Below are positions 1 to 9,400 of a stretch of 64,000 nt of DNA, piece after piece. Within the stretch, counting starts at the first letter, position 1. Each line of letters begins with the position of its first letter. A program made the position numbers and the translations under genes. Origin of the DNA: Massilia sp. Bi118 (GTDB lineage Bacteria > Pseudomonadota > Gammaproteobacteria > Burkholderiales > Burkholderiaceae_D); the NCBI RefSeq assembly GCF_918697865.1, contig NZ_CAKKMV010000003.1, positions 1 to 64,000 of the forward strand. Reading direction: 5' to 3'. The notes beneath the pieces were generated by a model. The model was not told the DNA's origin and ran no database searches. It was given only the letters and a program-made list of their open reading frames with translations.

Positions 1-118
1 GATGTATTACTCACCCGTTCGCCACTCGCCGCCAGGTTGCCCCGCGCTGCCGTTCGACTTGCATGTGTAAAGCATGCCGCCAGCGTTCAATCTGAGCCAG
101 GATCAAACTCTTCAGTTT
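1..118 (-). rRNA. rrs: 16S ribosomal RNA, 5' end (partial)
   Basis: The reverse complement carries the universal 16S start: AAACTGAAGAGTTTGATCC, then CTGGCTCAG and the GGCGGCATGC segment. Only the first ~118 nt are inside the window; the gene continues past the left edge. The 5' end is placed at 118 by alignment with the known E. coli start. The V1 segment is of the type seen in Massilia and relatives. Confidence 0.97.
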
Positions 119-500
119 AATCTCTGTTTGTTGGCATTGCTGCCACCTTGATTTCTCAAGGGTCGCTCACTCAAAATACTGACCGTTACTTCATTGCTGA
201 AGCAACGTTATACTTTTTGTGAACATTTGATAATTTAAGCATTCAGCAGCCACTTACGCAGCTGCTGGCACTTCATCAAACGCCCACACTTATCGACTGT
301 TAATTGTTAAAGAACCGTGTTCGGTACTGCCTTGCTGCATTCTGCGAATCGTTTTGTTCGTCAGCAGCAGAGAAGTGAGATTATGCAGTGTTTCGCTTGA
401 CTCGTCAACTCATCGTTTTCTTCAGTGCACACAACCTTCTAAAAAGTTGCCAACTCAAGCAATTGATTTCACTGAGCTTTTGGTGCACTGCAGAAGCAGG
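119..500 (-). promoter_or_regulatory. rrn operon leader with boxA antitermination site
   Basis: This ~380-base stretch lies between the rrn promoter and the 16S 5' end and has no credible gene. Reading the minus strand, GTTCTTTAACA at 305-315 matches the boxA element bound by NusB/NusE. It is followed by the AACAGTCGATAAGTGTGGGC segment that often follows boxA in betaproteobacterial rrn operons. The rest is A/T-richer than the flanks and probably forms the 5' half of the RNase III processing stalk. Confidence 0.75.
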
Positions 501-506
501 ACGCGC

Positions 507-535
507 ACTATAGCAAACCAGGCGACTCCATGCAA
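507..535 (-). promoter_or_regulatory. rrn promoter (P1-like)
   Basis: On the minus strand TTGCAT (530-535) and TATAGT (507-512) are separated by exactly 17 bases. A GCGCGTC discriminator follows. A near-consensus sigma70 promoter with a GC-rich discriminator is the hallmark of stringently controlled rrn promoters. Transcription would start near 500 and run through the leader into 16S. Confidence 0.8.
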
Positions 536-574
536 GAACCTGAGCGTGGAAACTTGTCGAATGCTGCAATCGAG

Positions 575-1177
575 TCAGGATAGTTCGCCCAGCTCGGCTT
601 TCGCAGCCAGAACGCGCTGCAGCGCCGTTTCCGGGTCGAGACCCGCCATCAGCAGATTGATGATCTCTTTCTTGTCATCTTCCGCAACTTGCGCGCATGC
701 CGGCCGATGGGAGCAGAAATAGGCATACCAGGCAACGTCCGCCGGACGTTCTTTGCGAGGCTTGAGCCTCTTTGGTATGGCAGCCCGCATCTCGCCGGCG
801 TACGTGACCAGTCGTGGGTTGGCACTCGACCAATCGAAACTGGCAACTGCCCTCCTCTCGGCTTCCCAATCGCCCTTGTAGCCCGGACCCGGCCGCATGG
901 TCGCCTTGTTCACGGCCAGGCAGGCCAGGTCGGGAAGAGCGCTGGCCTTGCAGAAGCCTCGGACGAACGCCAGCTTCACGCCGATCCCGACCGGCACCTC
1001 GCGGCCCAGCGTCGCATCTTTTGGGTACATGCTTCGCCCCATCGTCAGCAGGTCCTCGTAGGCGATGGGCTTGCCGCCGGTGGACTTCGCGTGCTGCACA
1101 AGCGCCTCCACCAGACGGGAGCCGACATCAATATCGGTCAGCGTGAACAGGACCGCCGCATCCTTACTGCCTGACAT
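575..1177 (-). CDS. hypothetical protein between guaA and the rrn operon
   Basis: A 200-residue protein I cannot assign to a family. The start is placed at the ATG at 1177 because AAGGGAG lies a few bases upstream; a 9-residue longer frame is open but would begin inside the guaA terminator. There is no signal peptide or membrane segment. A Gly/Val-rich stretch (PVGIGVKLAFVRGFC) is followed by a CLAVNKATMRPGPGY segment, then a basic linker (KRLKPRKERP) and an acidic/Leu-rich C-terminus. It is co-oriented with guaA but separated by a terminator hairpin, and it ends ~40 bases before the rrn -35 box. It looks like a real gene (ribosome site, high-GC codon usage), function unknown. Confidence 0.7.
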   Translation of the reverse strand: MSGSKDAAVLFTLTDIDVGSRLVEALVQHAKSTGGKPIAYEDLLTMGRSMYPKDATLGREVPVGIGVKLAFVRGFCKASALPDLACLAVNKATMRPGPGYKGDWEAERRAVASFDWSSANPRLVTYAGEMRAAIPKRLKPRKERPADVAWYAYFCSHRPACAQVAEDDKKEIINLLMAGLDPETALQRVLAAKAELGELS

Positions 1178-1197
1178 GAAAACTCCCTTATTCAAAA

Positions 1198-1224
1198 CAA
1201 ACAAAAACCCGCCGAAGCGGGTTT
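1198..1224 (-). terminator. rho-independent terminator of guaA
   Basis: On the minus strand AAACCCGC-TTCG-GCGGGTTT is followed by TTGTTTG. It has an 8-bp stem with a UUCG tetraloop and a T-rich tail, 36 bases after the guaA stop. Confidence 0.85.
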
Positions 1225-1259
1225 AAAGGATTATCGAACAAATCCCGGGAGAGGAAACA

Positions 1260-2870
1260 TCACTCCCACTCAATCGTCGCCGGCGGCTTCCCGGAAATAT
1301 CATAAACAACCCGGTTCAAACCCCGAACCTCATTGATGATCCGGTTCGACACCCGACCCAGCAGATCGTGCGGCAAATGCGCCCACTGCGCCGTCATGAA
1401 GTCCAAAGTCTGCACGGCACGCAGCGCCACCACATATTCGTAAGTGCGCCCATCCCCCATCACGCCCACCGATTTCACCGGCAGGAACACAGCAAACGCC
1501 TGCGAAGTCGCCTCATACCAGTTCAGCGGCGCCTTGCCCGCATCGATACCCGGCACCATCGGCGCCACGAAAGGCGTATTGCGCAGCTCTTCGATGAAGA
1601 TCGCATCCGCCTCGCGCAGCAGGTCTGCATACTCCCGCTTCACTTCGCCCAGGATACGCACGCCCAGACCCGGACCCGGGAACGGATGGCGATACACCAT
1701 ATCGTGCGGCAGGCCCAGGGCGACGCCCAGCTTGCGCACCTCATCTTTAAAGAGTTCACGCAAGGGCTCGAGCAGCTTCAGATTGAGCGTCTCCGGCAAG
1801 CCGCCCACATTGTGGTGGCTCTTGATGGTCTGCCCCTTCTTGCCCTTCCCTGCCGACTCGATCACGTCCGGATAAATCGTGCCCTGCGCCAGCCACTTGG
1901 CGTTGGTCAGCTTGCCCGCTTCGACCTGGAACACTTCGACGAACTCGCGGCCGATGATCTTGCGCTTCTGCTCCGGATCGGTCACGCCGGCCAGGTGGCC
2001 CATGAACTGGTCCGTGGCGTCGATGCGCAGCACCTTGACGCCCAGGTTTTTCGAGAACATGTCCATCACCATCTTGCCCTCGTCCTTGCGCAGCAGGCCG
2101 TGGTCGACGAAGACGCAGGTCAGCTGGTCGCCGATGGCGCGGTGGATCAGGGCCGCGGCCACGCTGGAGTCGACGCCGCCGGACAGGCCGAGGATGACTT
2201 CATCGCTGCCGACCTGGGCGCGGATCTTCTCGACTGCTTCGCCGATGTAGTCCGGCATGTTCCAGTCGCTCTTGCAGCCGCAGATCTCGTGCACGAAGCG
2301 GCCGATGATGGCTTCGCCCTGGGTCGTGTGGGTGACTTCCGGGTGGAACTGCAGCGCGTAGAAGCGGCGCTCTTCGTCGGCCATGGCGGCCACCGGGCAG
2401 CTGTCGGTGGAGCCCATCAGCTTGAAGCCTTCTGGCATTTCCAGGACCTTGTCGCCGTGGCTCATCCAGACCTTCAGCATGCCGTGGCCTTCGCTTGTTA
2501 CGAAGTCGTTGATGCCGTTCAGGAGCTTGGTGTGGCCGCGAGCGCGCACCTCGGCGTAGCCGAATTCGCGGACCTTGCCGTTTTCGACCTTCCCGCCGAG
2601 CTGGGCCGCCATGGTCTGCATGCCGTAGCAGATGCCGAGCACCGGCACGCCGAGTTCGAACACGGCCTGCGGCGCGCGCGGCGAGTCGCCTTCGAGGGTC
2701 GAGTTATGGCTGCCCGACAGGATCACGCCGGAGGCGCCGTAGTTGCGGACGAAGTCATCTCCGATATCGTAGGGATAAACCTCCGAAAACACACCGGCGT
2801 CGCGCACGCGGCGGGCGATCAGCTGGGTAACTTGGGAACCGAAGTCGAGAATGAGGATTTTGGAATGCAT
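1260..2870 (-). CDS. guaA: GMP synthase (glutamine-hydrolysing)
   Basis: Converts XMP to GMP using glutamine and ATP, the last step of de novo guanine nucleotide synthesis in the cytoplasm. The 536-residue protein starts at [13 protein letters not shown]; a 23-residue longer open frame has no family similarity. The N-terminal class I glutamine amidotransferase has the nucleophile in GICYGMQ (C81) and the FHPEV histidine. An ATP pyrophosphatase domain follows with P-loop SGGVDSS, and the dimerisation domain ends in KPPATIEWE as usual for GuaA. It lies directly downstream of guaB in the same orientation, but a terminator hairpin sits between them, so guaA may have its own promoter or depend on read-through. 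Confidence 0.97.
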   Translation of the reverse strand: MHSKILILDFGSQVTQLIARRVRDAGVFSEVYPYDIGDDFVRNYGASGVILSGSHNSTLEGDSPRAPQAVFELGVPVLGICYGMQTMAAQLGGKVENGKVREFGYAEVRARGHTKLLNGINDFVTSEGHGMLKVWMSHGDKVLEMPEGFKLMGSTDSCPVAAMADEERRFYALQFHPEVTHTTQGEAIIGRFVHEICGCKSDWNMPDYIGEAVEKIRAQVGSDEVILGLSGGVDSSVAAALIHRAIGDQLTCVFVDHGLLRKDEGKMVMDMFSKNLGVKVLRIDATDQFMGHLAGVTDPEQKRKIIGREFVEVFQVEAGKLTNAKWLAQGTIYPDVIESAGKGKKGQTIKSHHNVGGLPETLNLKLLEPLRELFKDEVRKLGVALGLPHDMVYRHPFPGPGLGVRILGEVKREYADLLREADAIFIEELRNTPFVAPMVPGIDAGKAPLNWYEATSQAFAVFLPVKSVGVMGDGRTYEYVVALRAVQTLDFMTAQWAHLPHDLLGRVSNRIINEVRGLNRVVYDISGKPPATIEWE

Positions 2871-2889
2871 GTAGTCTTGTGATGTGATT

Positions 2890-2914
2890 GGTGGGCACGG
2901 GGCGCCCACCCTAC
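2890..2914. repeat. short palindromic repeat, family A copy 1
   Basis: GGTGGGCACGGGGCGCCCACC followed by CTAC: inverted repeat with GTGGGC/GCCCAC arms in the guaB-guaA gap. The same GTGGGCAC...CCCACCCTA core recurs at 5106, 46573 (degenerate) and 60881, always beside a gene end, like REP elements. Confidence 0.65.
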
Positions 2915-2920
2915 GTCGAT

Positions 2921-2948
2921 ACAAAAACGCGGCCGACAAGGCCGCGTT
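2921..2948 (-). terminator. rho-independent terminator of guaB
   Basis: On the minus strand AACGCGGCC-TTGTC-GGCCGCGTT is followed by TTTGT. It has a 9-bp GC-rich stem and begins 3 bases after the guaB stop, so it would limit read-through into guaA. Confidence 0.85.
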
Positions 2949-2951
2949 GTT

Positions 2952-4412
2952 TTATTCGGAGCGGTAGTTCGGCGCTTCTTTGGTGATCTGCACGTCGTGC
3001 ACGTGCGATTCACGCATACCGGCCGAGGTGATCTCGACGAATTCGGCCTTAGAGCGCAGTTCTTCGATGCTGCCGCAACCGCAGTAGCCCATCGACTGGC
3101 GCACGCCGCCGACCAGCTGGTAGATGATGGCCAGCACGCTGCCCTTGTAGGCGACGCGGCCTTCGATGCCTTCCGGGACGAACTTCTCGGCCTTGCTCGA
3201 GGCTTCCTGGAAGTAGCGGTCGGCCGAGCCTTCGGCCATCGCGCCCAGCGAGCCCATGCCGCGGTAGCCCTTGTAGCTGCGGCCCTGGTACAGGATCACT
3301 TCGCCCGGCGCTTCTTCGGTACCGGCGAACATCGAGCCCATCATGACGGTGTGGGCGCCGGCGGCCAGCGCCTTCGAGATATCGCCCGAGTAGCGGATGC
3401 CGCCGTCGGCGATGCAGGGCACGCCCGTGCCTTCCAGCGCTTCGGCCACGTTCGAGATCGCGGTGATCTGCGGCACGCCGACGCCGGCGACGATACGGGT
3501 GGTGCAGATCGAGCCCGGACCGATGCCGACCTTGACCGCATCGGCGCCGGCTTCGACCAGTGCGCGCGCGGCGGCGGCGGTGGCGATGTTACCGCCGATG
3601 ACGTCGACTTGCGGGTAAGTGTCCTTGATCCACTTGACGCGGTCGAGGATGCCCTGCGAGTGGCCGTGGGCGGTGTCGACCACCAGCACGTCCACGCCGG
3701 CCTTCACCAGCAGTTCCACGCGTTCCTTGTCCTTGTCGCCTACGCCCACTGCCGCGCCCACGATCAGCTTGCCCTGCGCATCCTTCGATGCGTTCGGGTG
3801 CTCGTGCGACTTCAGGATGTCCTTCACGGTAATCAGGCCGCGCAGTTCGAAGGCGCTGTTCACGACCAGCACGCGCTCCAGGCGGTGCTTGTTCATCAGG
3901 CGCTTGGCTTCGTCGGTGTCCGCTTCTTCAGTGACGTACACGAGCTTTTCGCGCGGGGTCATCTTGGTGCGCACTTCCGCTTCCAGGTCTTCCTCGAAAC
4001 GCAGGTCGCGGTTGGTGATGATGCCCACCACCTGCGCGCCTTCGACGACCGGGAAGCCGCTGAAGCCATGCTGGTGCTGGAGGGCGATCACGTCGCGGAT
4101 CTTCATCGTCGGCGGCACCGTGATCGGGTCGCGCAGCACACCGGCTTCGAAACGCTTGACGCGCGCCACTTCGCGAGCCTGGTCGGCGGGACGCAGGTTC
4201 TTGTGGATGATGCCGATGCCACCCTCCTGTGCCATCGCGATCGCGAGGCGGGCTTCGGTAACGGTGTCCATGGCGGCGGACAGCAGCGGAATGTTCAGCG
4301 AGATATTCCGGGTCAGCTTGGTACGCAGGGACGTGTTGGCCGGGAGGATGTTGGAGTAGGCCGGGACGAGCAGCACGTCATCGAACGTGAGTGCTTTCTG
4401 AAGAAGACGCAT
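2952..4412 (-). CDS. guaB: IMP dehydrogenase
   Basis: NAD-dependent oxidation of IMP to XMP, the rate-limiting step to GMP. The 486-residue length is typical of bacterial enzymes. The TIM-barrel start is [10 protein letters not shown]; two CBS domains are inserted at about residues 95-205. The catalytic loop GPGSICTTR places the nucleophile at C303, and the flap region RGMGSLGAM is present. The ATG at 4412 begins the canonical [13 protein letters not shown]-terminus. guaA follows, forming the classical gua pair. The nearest upstream gene is divergent. Confidence 0.97.
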   Translation of the reverse strand: MRLLQKALTFDDVLLVPAYSNILPANTSLRTKLTRNISLNIPLLSAAMDTVTEARLAIAMAQEGGIGIIHKNLRPADQAREVARVKRFEAGVLRDPITVPPTMKIRDVIALQHQHGFSGFPVVEGAQVVGIITNRDLRFEEDLEAEVRTKMTPREKLVYVTEEADTDEAKRLMNKHRLERVLVVNSAFELRGLITVKDILKSHEHPNASKDAQGKLIVGAAVGVGDKDKERVELLVKAGVDVLVVDTAHGHSQGILDRVKWIKDTYPQVDVIGGNIATAAAARALVEAGADAVKVGIGPGSICTTRIVAGVGVPQITAISNVAEALEGTGVPCIADGGIRYSGDISKALAAGAHTVMMGSMFAGTEEAPGEVILYQGRSYKGYRGMGSLGAMAEGSADRYFQEASSKAEKFVPEGIEGRVAYKGSVLAIIYQLVGGVRQSMGYCGCGSIEELRSKAEFVEITSAGMRESHVHDVQITKEAPNYRSE

Positions 4413-4441
4413 AGTTTTATTTCCTATAGGCGCAAAAGCGA

Positions 4442-4447
4442 ATTATA
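4442..4447 (-). promoter_or_regulatory. probable -10 box of the guaB promoter
   Basis: TATAAT on the minus strand, preceded by TG and about 30 bases upstream of the guaB ATG in an A/T-rich patch. No good -35 box is visible at 16-18 bases, so it may depend on the upstream TG. I saw no purine riboswitch aptamer in the short leader. Confidence 0.45.
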
Positions 4448-4589
4448 CAGAAACTCCAATAAAACTTCTTCGAACATCCCAAAAAAGCGGGAAAGCGGCT
4501 TGACACTCGGCCGTTTGAAGCCTCTGCGCGAATTGACAGTGCCGGCGAATCATGGCGAAATCAGGTCAGTGATAACAAAAGGAAACACG

Positions 4590-5090
4590 ATGAATGCACG
4601 ATGTGTGCGCCTGCTGTGCTCCGCCGCCCTTGCCTTGACTTCGCTACTCGCTCACGCCCAGTACAGCTGGATCGACGACAAGGGCATGCGCGTGTTTTCG
4701 GACCGTCCGGCGCCGCCTGGCACGCCGACCGGGCGCATCTTGAAGACGCCGCGCGGGATGGATGCGGCGCCCTTGCCGGCCGCCGTGCCCGCAGTGCCGG
4801 ATGCGACGCCGGATTGGAAAAAGCGCGAAGAGGAATACAAGCGGCGCAGCGCATTGCGCACCGGGGAAGAAGAAAAGGCAAAGCTGGCGGCGCGGGATAC
4901 GCGGCGATTGGCGCACGACATTCAGTGCGTGCGGGCGCGGGAGGCGCAGGGAAAACTCGAGCAGCTGGAGACTGCGCGCTTTCAACGCTGGAATAACAAG
5001 GGCGAGCGCGACCAGCTGCCTGAGCTGGAAAATCGGCAGCGCGAGATGCTCAGGCTGCGCGCGGTTCTGGCGGGCTGCGTGCCTGGTTAG
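4590..5090 (+). CDS. DUF4124 domain-containing exported protein
   Basis: A 166-residue protein with an N-terminal signal peptide (basic MNARCVR, hydrophobic core, likely cleavage after AHA). A DUF4124 segment follows: QYSWIDDKGMRVFSDRPAP is the family's signature. The C-terminal half is a highly charged helical region (about residues 70-160) with likely coiled coil and two cysteines. The start is supported by AAAGGA 6 bases upstream; the much longer frame upstream is only the antisense of guaB. DUF4124 proteins are periplasmic and of unknown function. Divergent from guaB, convergent with rnfH. Confidence 0.85.
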   Translation: MNARCVRLLCSAALALTSLLAHAQYSWIDDKGMRVFSDRPAPPGTPTGRILKTPRGMDAAPLPAAVPAVPDATPDWKKREEEYKRRSALRTGEEEKAKLAARDTRRLAHDIQCVRAREAQGKLEQLETARFQRWNNKGERDQLPELENRQREMLRLRAVLAGCVPG

Positions 5091-5105
5091 GGATTCAGCC
5101 GGCGC

Positions 5106-5137
5106 GTGGGCACGGAGTACCCACCCTATCCTTTTTT
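5106..5137 (+). terminator. family A repeat copy 2 acting as terminator of the DUF4124 gene
   Basis: GTGGG...CCCAC arms around CACGGAGTA, then CCTATCC and seven Ts on the plus strand, 15 bases after the DUF4124 stop. It is also a copy of the GTGGGCAC...CCCACCCTA repeat. Its CTA (5126-5128) is the TAG stop codon of rnfH on the other strand. Confidence 0.6.
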
Positions 5138-5419
5138 TGCGGCGCGCCTGCGCCTTGAGTCCTTGGGGTCCGCCACCAGCGCGCGGTAGATTTCGATGCG
5201 GTCGCGCTCGCGCAGAACCGTGTCCAGCGTCTTCTTCTTGCCGTAGATGCCAACCGGCTGGGTCACCAGGTTGATGTCCGGGTAACGCGCCAGCACGCCG
5301 CTGCCTTCGATGGCCTGGCCGATGGTGGTGCCGGGCGGCACGCGCATCGGATGGATGAACTCGTCCTGCGGCGTGGCGTAGACCACATAGACCTGGACCT
5401 CGGCCGCCTCAGACACCAT
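5126..5419 (-). CDS. rnfH: RnfH family (UPF0125) protein
   Basis: A 97-residue ubiquitin-like-fold protein of the RnfH/PasI family. Family marks are VQVYVVYATP, the PPGTTIGQAI helix and a VGIYGKKK...DTVLRERDRIEIYRAL strand-helix-strand end. Its tail is basic (RRRRAAKKG). It overlaps the ratA stop by 11 bases, so the two are translationally coupled. In some gammaproteobacteria the pair is called RatA/RatB or PasT/PasI, but an antitoxin role for this protein is disputed. The TAG stop lies inside a dispersed repeat. Confidence 0.92.
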   Translation of the reverse strand: MVSEAAEVQVYVVYATPQDEFIHPMRVPPGTTIGQAIEGSGVLARYPDINLVTQPVGIYGKKKTLDTVLRERDRIEIYRALVADPKDSRRRRAAKKG

Positions 5420-5843
5420 ACACCTGCTCGGCGCGCTTGCAGAAGGAGTCGACCATGGTGTTGGCGATCATGCCGAACACCGGTCCGACGATCTGTTCCA
5501 GGATGACGCTGGAGAACTCGTACTGCATGTCGAAGTCGATCTTGCAGGCGTCGGCGCGCAGGGACTTGAAGGCCCAGGTCGCTTCGAGCATCTTGAAGGG
5601 ACCGTCCACCAGATGCATCTTCATCTGGGTCGGGCGCTGGTTGTGGTTGGCGGTGGTAAAGCTCTGCTTCACGCCATGGAAGTTGATCTGCAGGGAGGCC
5701 GTCAGGTTCTCCTCGGTCTGCTCGATGATCTTCACCCCATTGCACCAGGGAAGGAATTTTGGATAATCCTCGACCTTCGCCACGAGGTCGAACATTTGCT
5801 CGGCGCTATAGCCCAAGAAAACTGATTTGTGCACTACTGCCAT
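5409..5843 (-). CDS. ratA: RatA/PasT family START-domain protein (coenzyme Q-binding type)
   Basis: A 144-residue single-domain START/polyketide-cyclase fold. Characteristic features are the N-terminal KSVFLGYSAEQMFDLV, VEDYPKFLPWC and the C-terminal helix IANTMVDSFCKRAEQVYG. Homologues include E. coli RatA/PasT, reported to interfere with 70S assembly and to protect under stress, and mitochondrial Coq10, which binds ubiquinone. Which role applies here cannot be told from sequence. It is divergent from smpB (67-base gap) and coupled to rnfH, the conserved smpB/ratA/rnfH neighbourhood of beta- and gammaproteobacteria. Confidence 0.92.
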   Translation of the reverse strand: MAVVHKSVFLGYSAEQMFDLVAKVEDYPKFLPWCNGVKIIEQTEENLTASLQINFHGVKQSFTTANHNQRPTQMKMHLVDGPFKMLEATWAFKSLRADACKIDFDMQYEFSSVILEQIVGPVFGMIANTMVDSFCKRAEQVYGV

Positions 5844-5910
5844 TTGTCAGCCGTTTGTTATGATGTTGGATTAACAGTAGTTTAACCGACACGCGCATTT
5901 TAGCTATTTC

Positions 5911-6360
5911 ATGAGTATTATTGATAATAAGAAAGCCTTTTTCGACTACTTCATCGAGGACCGCTACGAGGCCGGCCTGGTCCTGCAGGGCTGGGAAATC
6001 AAGGCGATCCGCGAAGGCCGTGTCCAGATCAAGGAAGCCTACGTGGTCGTCCGCAATGGCGAACTCTACCTGTTCGGCGCCCACATCAGCGCCCTGACGG
6101 CAACCTCCGCCTGGAGCCATCCGGAAGCCCTGCGCACCCGCAAGCTGCTGCTGCACAAGGCCGAGATCGACAAGCTGGTCGGCAAGGTCGAGCGCTCCGG
6201 CTATACCCTGGTGCCGCTGAACCTGCACTTCAAGGGCGGCCGCGTGAAATGCGAAGTCGGCCTGGCCAAGGGCAAGAAGCAGCACGACAAGCGCGACACC
6301 GAGCGCGACCGCGACGCCAAGCGCGAAGTCGAAAAGGCGATGAAGACCAACCGGCGCTGA
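5911..6360 (+). CDS. smpB: SsrA-binding protein SmpB
   Basis: A 149-residue tmRNA-binding protein for trans-translation rescue of stalled ribosomes. The beta-barrel signature is complete ([35 protein letters not shown], the RTRKLLLHK...L segment). The C-terminal tail is long and basic ([20 protein letters not shown]), as needed for binding the mRNA channel. Start at the [13 protein letters not shown]. The divergent ratA start is 67 bases away, and a large signalling gene follows 100 bases downstream. Confidence 0.96.
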   Translation: MSIIDNKKAFFDYFIEDRYEAGLVLQGWEIKAIREGRVQIKEAYVVVRNGELYLFGAHISALTATSAWSHPEALRTRKLLLHKAEIDKLVGKVERSGYTLVPLNLHFKGGRVKCEVGLAKGKKQHDKRDTERDRDAKREVEKAMKTNRR

Positions 6361-6459
6361 AGCGTCGCTTCCGTCCTCAGCCGTGCAATAGACGCAACTT
6401 TTTCTGGCCTTAGCCGGAGGCGTGCAATACACTGGCGGTCCGACTCCTTCGCCAAGATC

Positions 6460-9400
6460 ATGCCGCGCATGCACGATTCAGCCAACGCGCCCAGCACCCC
6501 TCCCACCGAGCCAGGCATCCTGCCGAGCACGATCGAATTCCCGGTGGTCGGGATAGGCGCTTCCGCCGGCGGCCTGCCGGCCCTGCTGCGCTTCTTCGAA
6601 AACATGCCGCAGCATACCGGCATGGCCTTCGTGGTCATCCTGCACCTCTCGCCCAAGCACAAGAGCTCGGCGGACCACGTGCTGCAGCGTGTCACGCGCA
6701 TGCCGGTGGTGCAGGTGATGGATCCGGTCCAGATCCAGCCGGACCATGTGTATGTGATTCCGCCCAACCGCCATCTGAAGATGGTCGACAGCTATCTCGG
6801 CCTGATGGACCTGGACCGGCCGCGCGGGACCCACATCGCGATCGACATCTTCTTCCGCACCCTGGCCGAGGTGCACCGCGAACGCGCGGTCGCGATCGTC
6901 CTGTCCGGCACCGGCAGCGACGGTTCGGTCGGCATCACACGCATCAAGGAAGAAGGCGGCCTCACGCTGGCGCAGTCGCCCGGCGACGCCGAGCACGAAG
7001 GCATGCCGGATGCGGCGATCCGCACCGGCACGATCGACTTCGTGCTGCCCGTTACCGACATGCCGCAGAAGCTGATCGAGCTGTGGGAAAACGCGCGCAC
7101 CATCGAGATGCCGCCCACCGGCGACGGCGAAGCCCAGGTCGCGCACGTGGCCGAGACCGTCGAACTGGCCGAGGAAGCGCTGCAGCGCGTGATCACCCTG
7201 CTGCTGAACCGCACCGGCCACGACTTCAAGCAGTACAAGCGCGCCACCGTGCTGCGCCGGATCGAGCGCCGCATGCAGGTACGCGGCGTGCACACGCTGC
7301 CGGCCTACCGCAGCGTGCTGGAGGCCGATGCGCGCGAATGCAACGCGCTGCTCGACGACATGCTGATCGGGGTGACCAACTTCTTCCGCGACCGCGAAGC
7401 CTTCGAGGGGGTCGAGCGCGAGATCATCCCCGAACTGTTCAAGGACAAGGCGCCGACCGACGAGGTCAGGGTCTGGGTTGCGGCCTGCTCCACCGGCGAG
7501 GAAGCCTATTCGCTGGCGATGCTGCTGGCCGACCACGCCGCCGACATGGCCGAGCCCCCGCCCTACCAGGTGTTCGCGTCCGACATCGACAACGGCGCCA
7601 TCGCCCAGGCCAGGAGCGGCGACTATCCGGCCTCGATCGTCACCGACGTCGCGCCCTCGCGCCTGCGCCATCACTTCACCAAGGACGACGACCGCTACCA
7701 CATCAAGAAGAACATCCGCGACCGCATCCTGTTCGCCTCGCACAATGTGCTGCGCGATCCGCCCTTCTCGCGGCTCGACCTGGTCTCCTGCCGCAATCTG
7801 CTGATCTACCTGAACCGCGAAGTCCAGGCCCGGGTGCTGGAGATGTTCCACTTCGCGCTCAAGCCGGGCGGCTACCTGTTCCTGGGCGGCTCGGAGTCGG
7901 CGGAATCGCTGTCCGACTTTTTCATCCCGGTCGACAAGAAGAACCGCATCTACCGCGCACGCCCGACCTCGCGCACGATGGGCTCGGGCGCCCAGCTGCC
8001 GAGCCAGGCGAATCGCCTGCCCGAATCGATCCAGCGCCCGCCGCCGCGGCGCCAGTTCTCCTATGCCGACGTGCACCAGCGCGCGCTGGCGCTGGCGGCG
8101 CCGCCCTCGGTGGTGCTGGACAAGGATTCCAACATCGTCCACATGTCGCAGCAGGCCGGCCAGTTCCTGCGCATGGGCGGCGGCGAGCCCTCGCGCAACA
8201 TGCTGGCCCTGGTGCTGCCGGAGCTGCGGCTGGAACTGCGCAGCGCGCTGTACCAGGCACTGCACCGCGACGCCAGCGTCGAGTGCCGGGCGATCCCGGT
8301 CCAGCTACATGAACGCCAAGCCAGTATCGCCTTGAAGGTCCGCCCCTTCCGCGACGACGAGAGCGCCGAGGATTTCGTGCTGGTGCTGTTCGACGAGACG
8401 CCGCCGGAAGCCGCCTCGGCGCCGAGCGGCGCGGCGTGCGACGACATGGTCCTGACCCAGCTCGAGAACGAGCTGCAGCGCACCAAGGAGCACTTGCAGG
8501 AGACCATCGAGCATTCCGAGATCTCGACCGAGGAACTGCGCGCCTCCAACGAGGAGCTGCAGGCGATCAACGAGGAGCTCCGTTCGGCCACCGAGGAACT
8601 CGAAACCAGCAAGGAAGAGCTGCAGTCGCTGAACGAAGAGCTCATCACCGTCAACTACGAGCTGAAGGTGAAGGTCGAGGAGACCGGCAAGGCCAACGAC
8701 GACCTGAACAACCTGATCGCCTCGACCGATATCGCCACCGTGTTCGTCGACAGCGGCCTGCGCATCAAGCGCTTCACGCCGCGCGCGACCGACATCTTCA
8801 GCATCATCGCCTCCGACATCGGACGCTCGCTGCTGGACCTCACCCACCGCCTCGATTACGACGGGCTTGCCGACGACGTCAACGCCACCTTCGAGACCGT
8901 GCGCCCGGTCGAGCGCGAAGTCCGCAGCGACGACGGCCGCTGGTTCATCGTGCGCCTGCTGCCCTACCGTACCACCGAGGACCGGATCGAAGGCGCGGTC
9001 CTGACCTTCTTCGACATCACGGCGCGCCGCGCGGCGGAAGAGCTGGCGCGGGTGAACGAGGCGCGCATGCGCATGGTGGCCGAGAGCACCGACGACTACG
9101 CCATCGTCACGATGGATGCCGGGGGCCGCGCCACCAGCTGGAACAAGGGCGCCGAGCGCCTGTTCGGCTACACCGAGGCTGAGATGCTGGGCCAGACCCT
9201 CGAGGCCCTGTTCATTCCCGAAGACCGCGAACGCGGCGCACGCGAGGAAGAGATGCGCCGCGCCCGCGAGGAAGGCCGCGCCGAGGACGAGCGCTGGCAC
9301 CTGCGCAAGAATGGCAGCCGCTTCTACGCCAGCGGCGTGACCAACCCGCTCGGTCCGGCGGCCGAATACGGCTACGCCAAGATCGCGCGCGACGACACCG

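Noticed and set aside
354..722. Plus-strand open frame of 122 codons at the left edge
   Set aside because: It overlaps the rrn promoter, leader and the end of the antisense hypothetical gene, and has a Ser/Arg-rich non-protein-like composition.
2997..4589. Extended upstream part of the plus-strand frame ending in the DUF4124 gene
   Set aside because: It is antisense to guaB. Only the last 166 codons, with ribosome site and signal peptide, are a gene.
4413..4589. Possible purine riboswitch upstream of guaB
   Set aside because: The leader from the likely -10 box to the ATG is only ~25-30 bases, too short for an aptamer.
5126..5843. Classical toxin-antitoxin module from RatA/RnfH
   Set aside because: The arrangement is conserved chromosomal housekeeping beside smpB, and the antitoxin role of RnfH is not established; listed as family proteins only.
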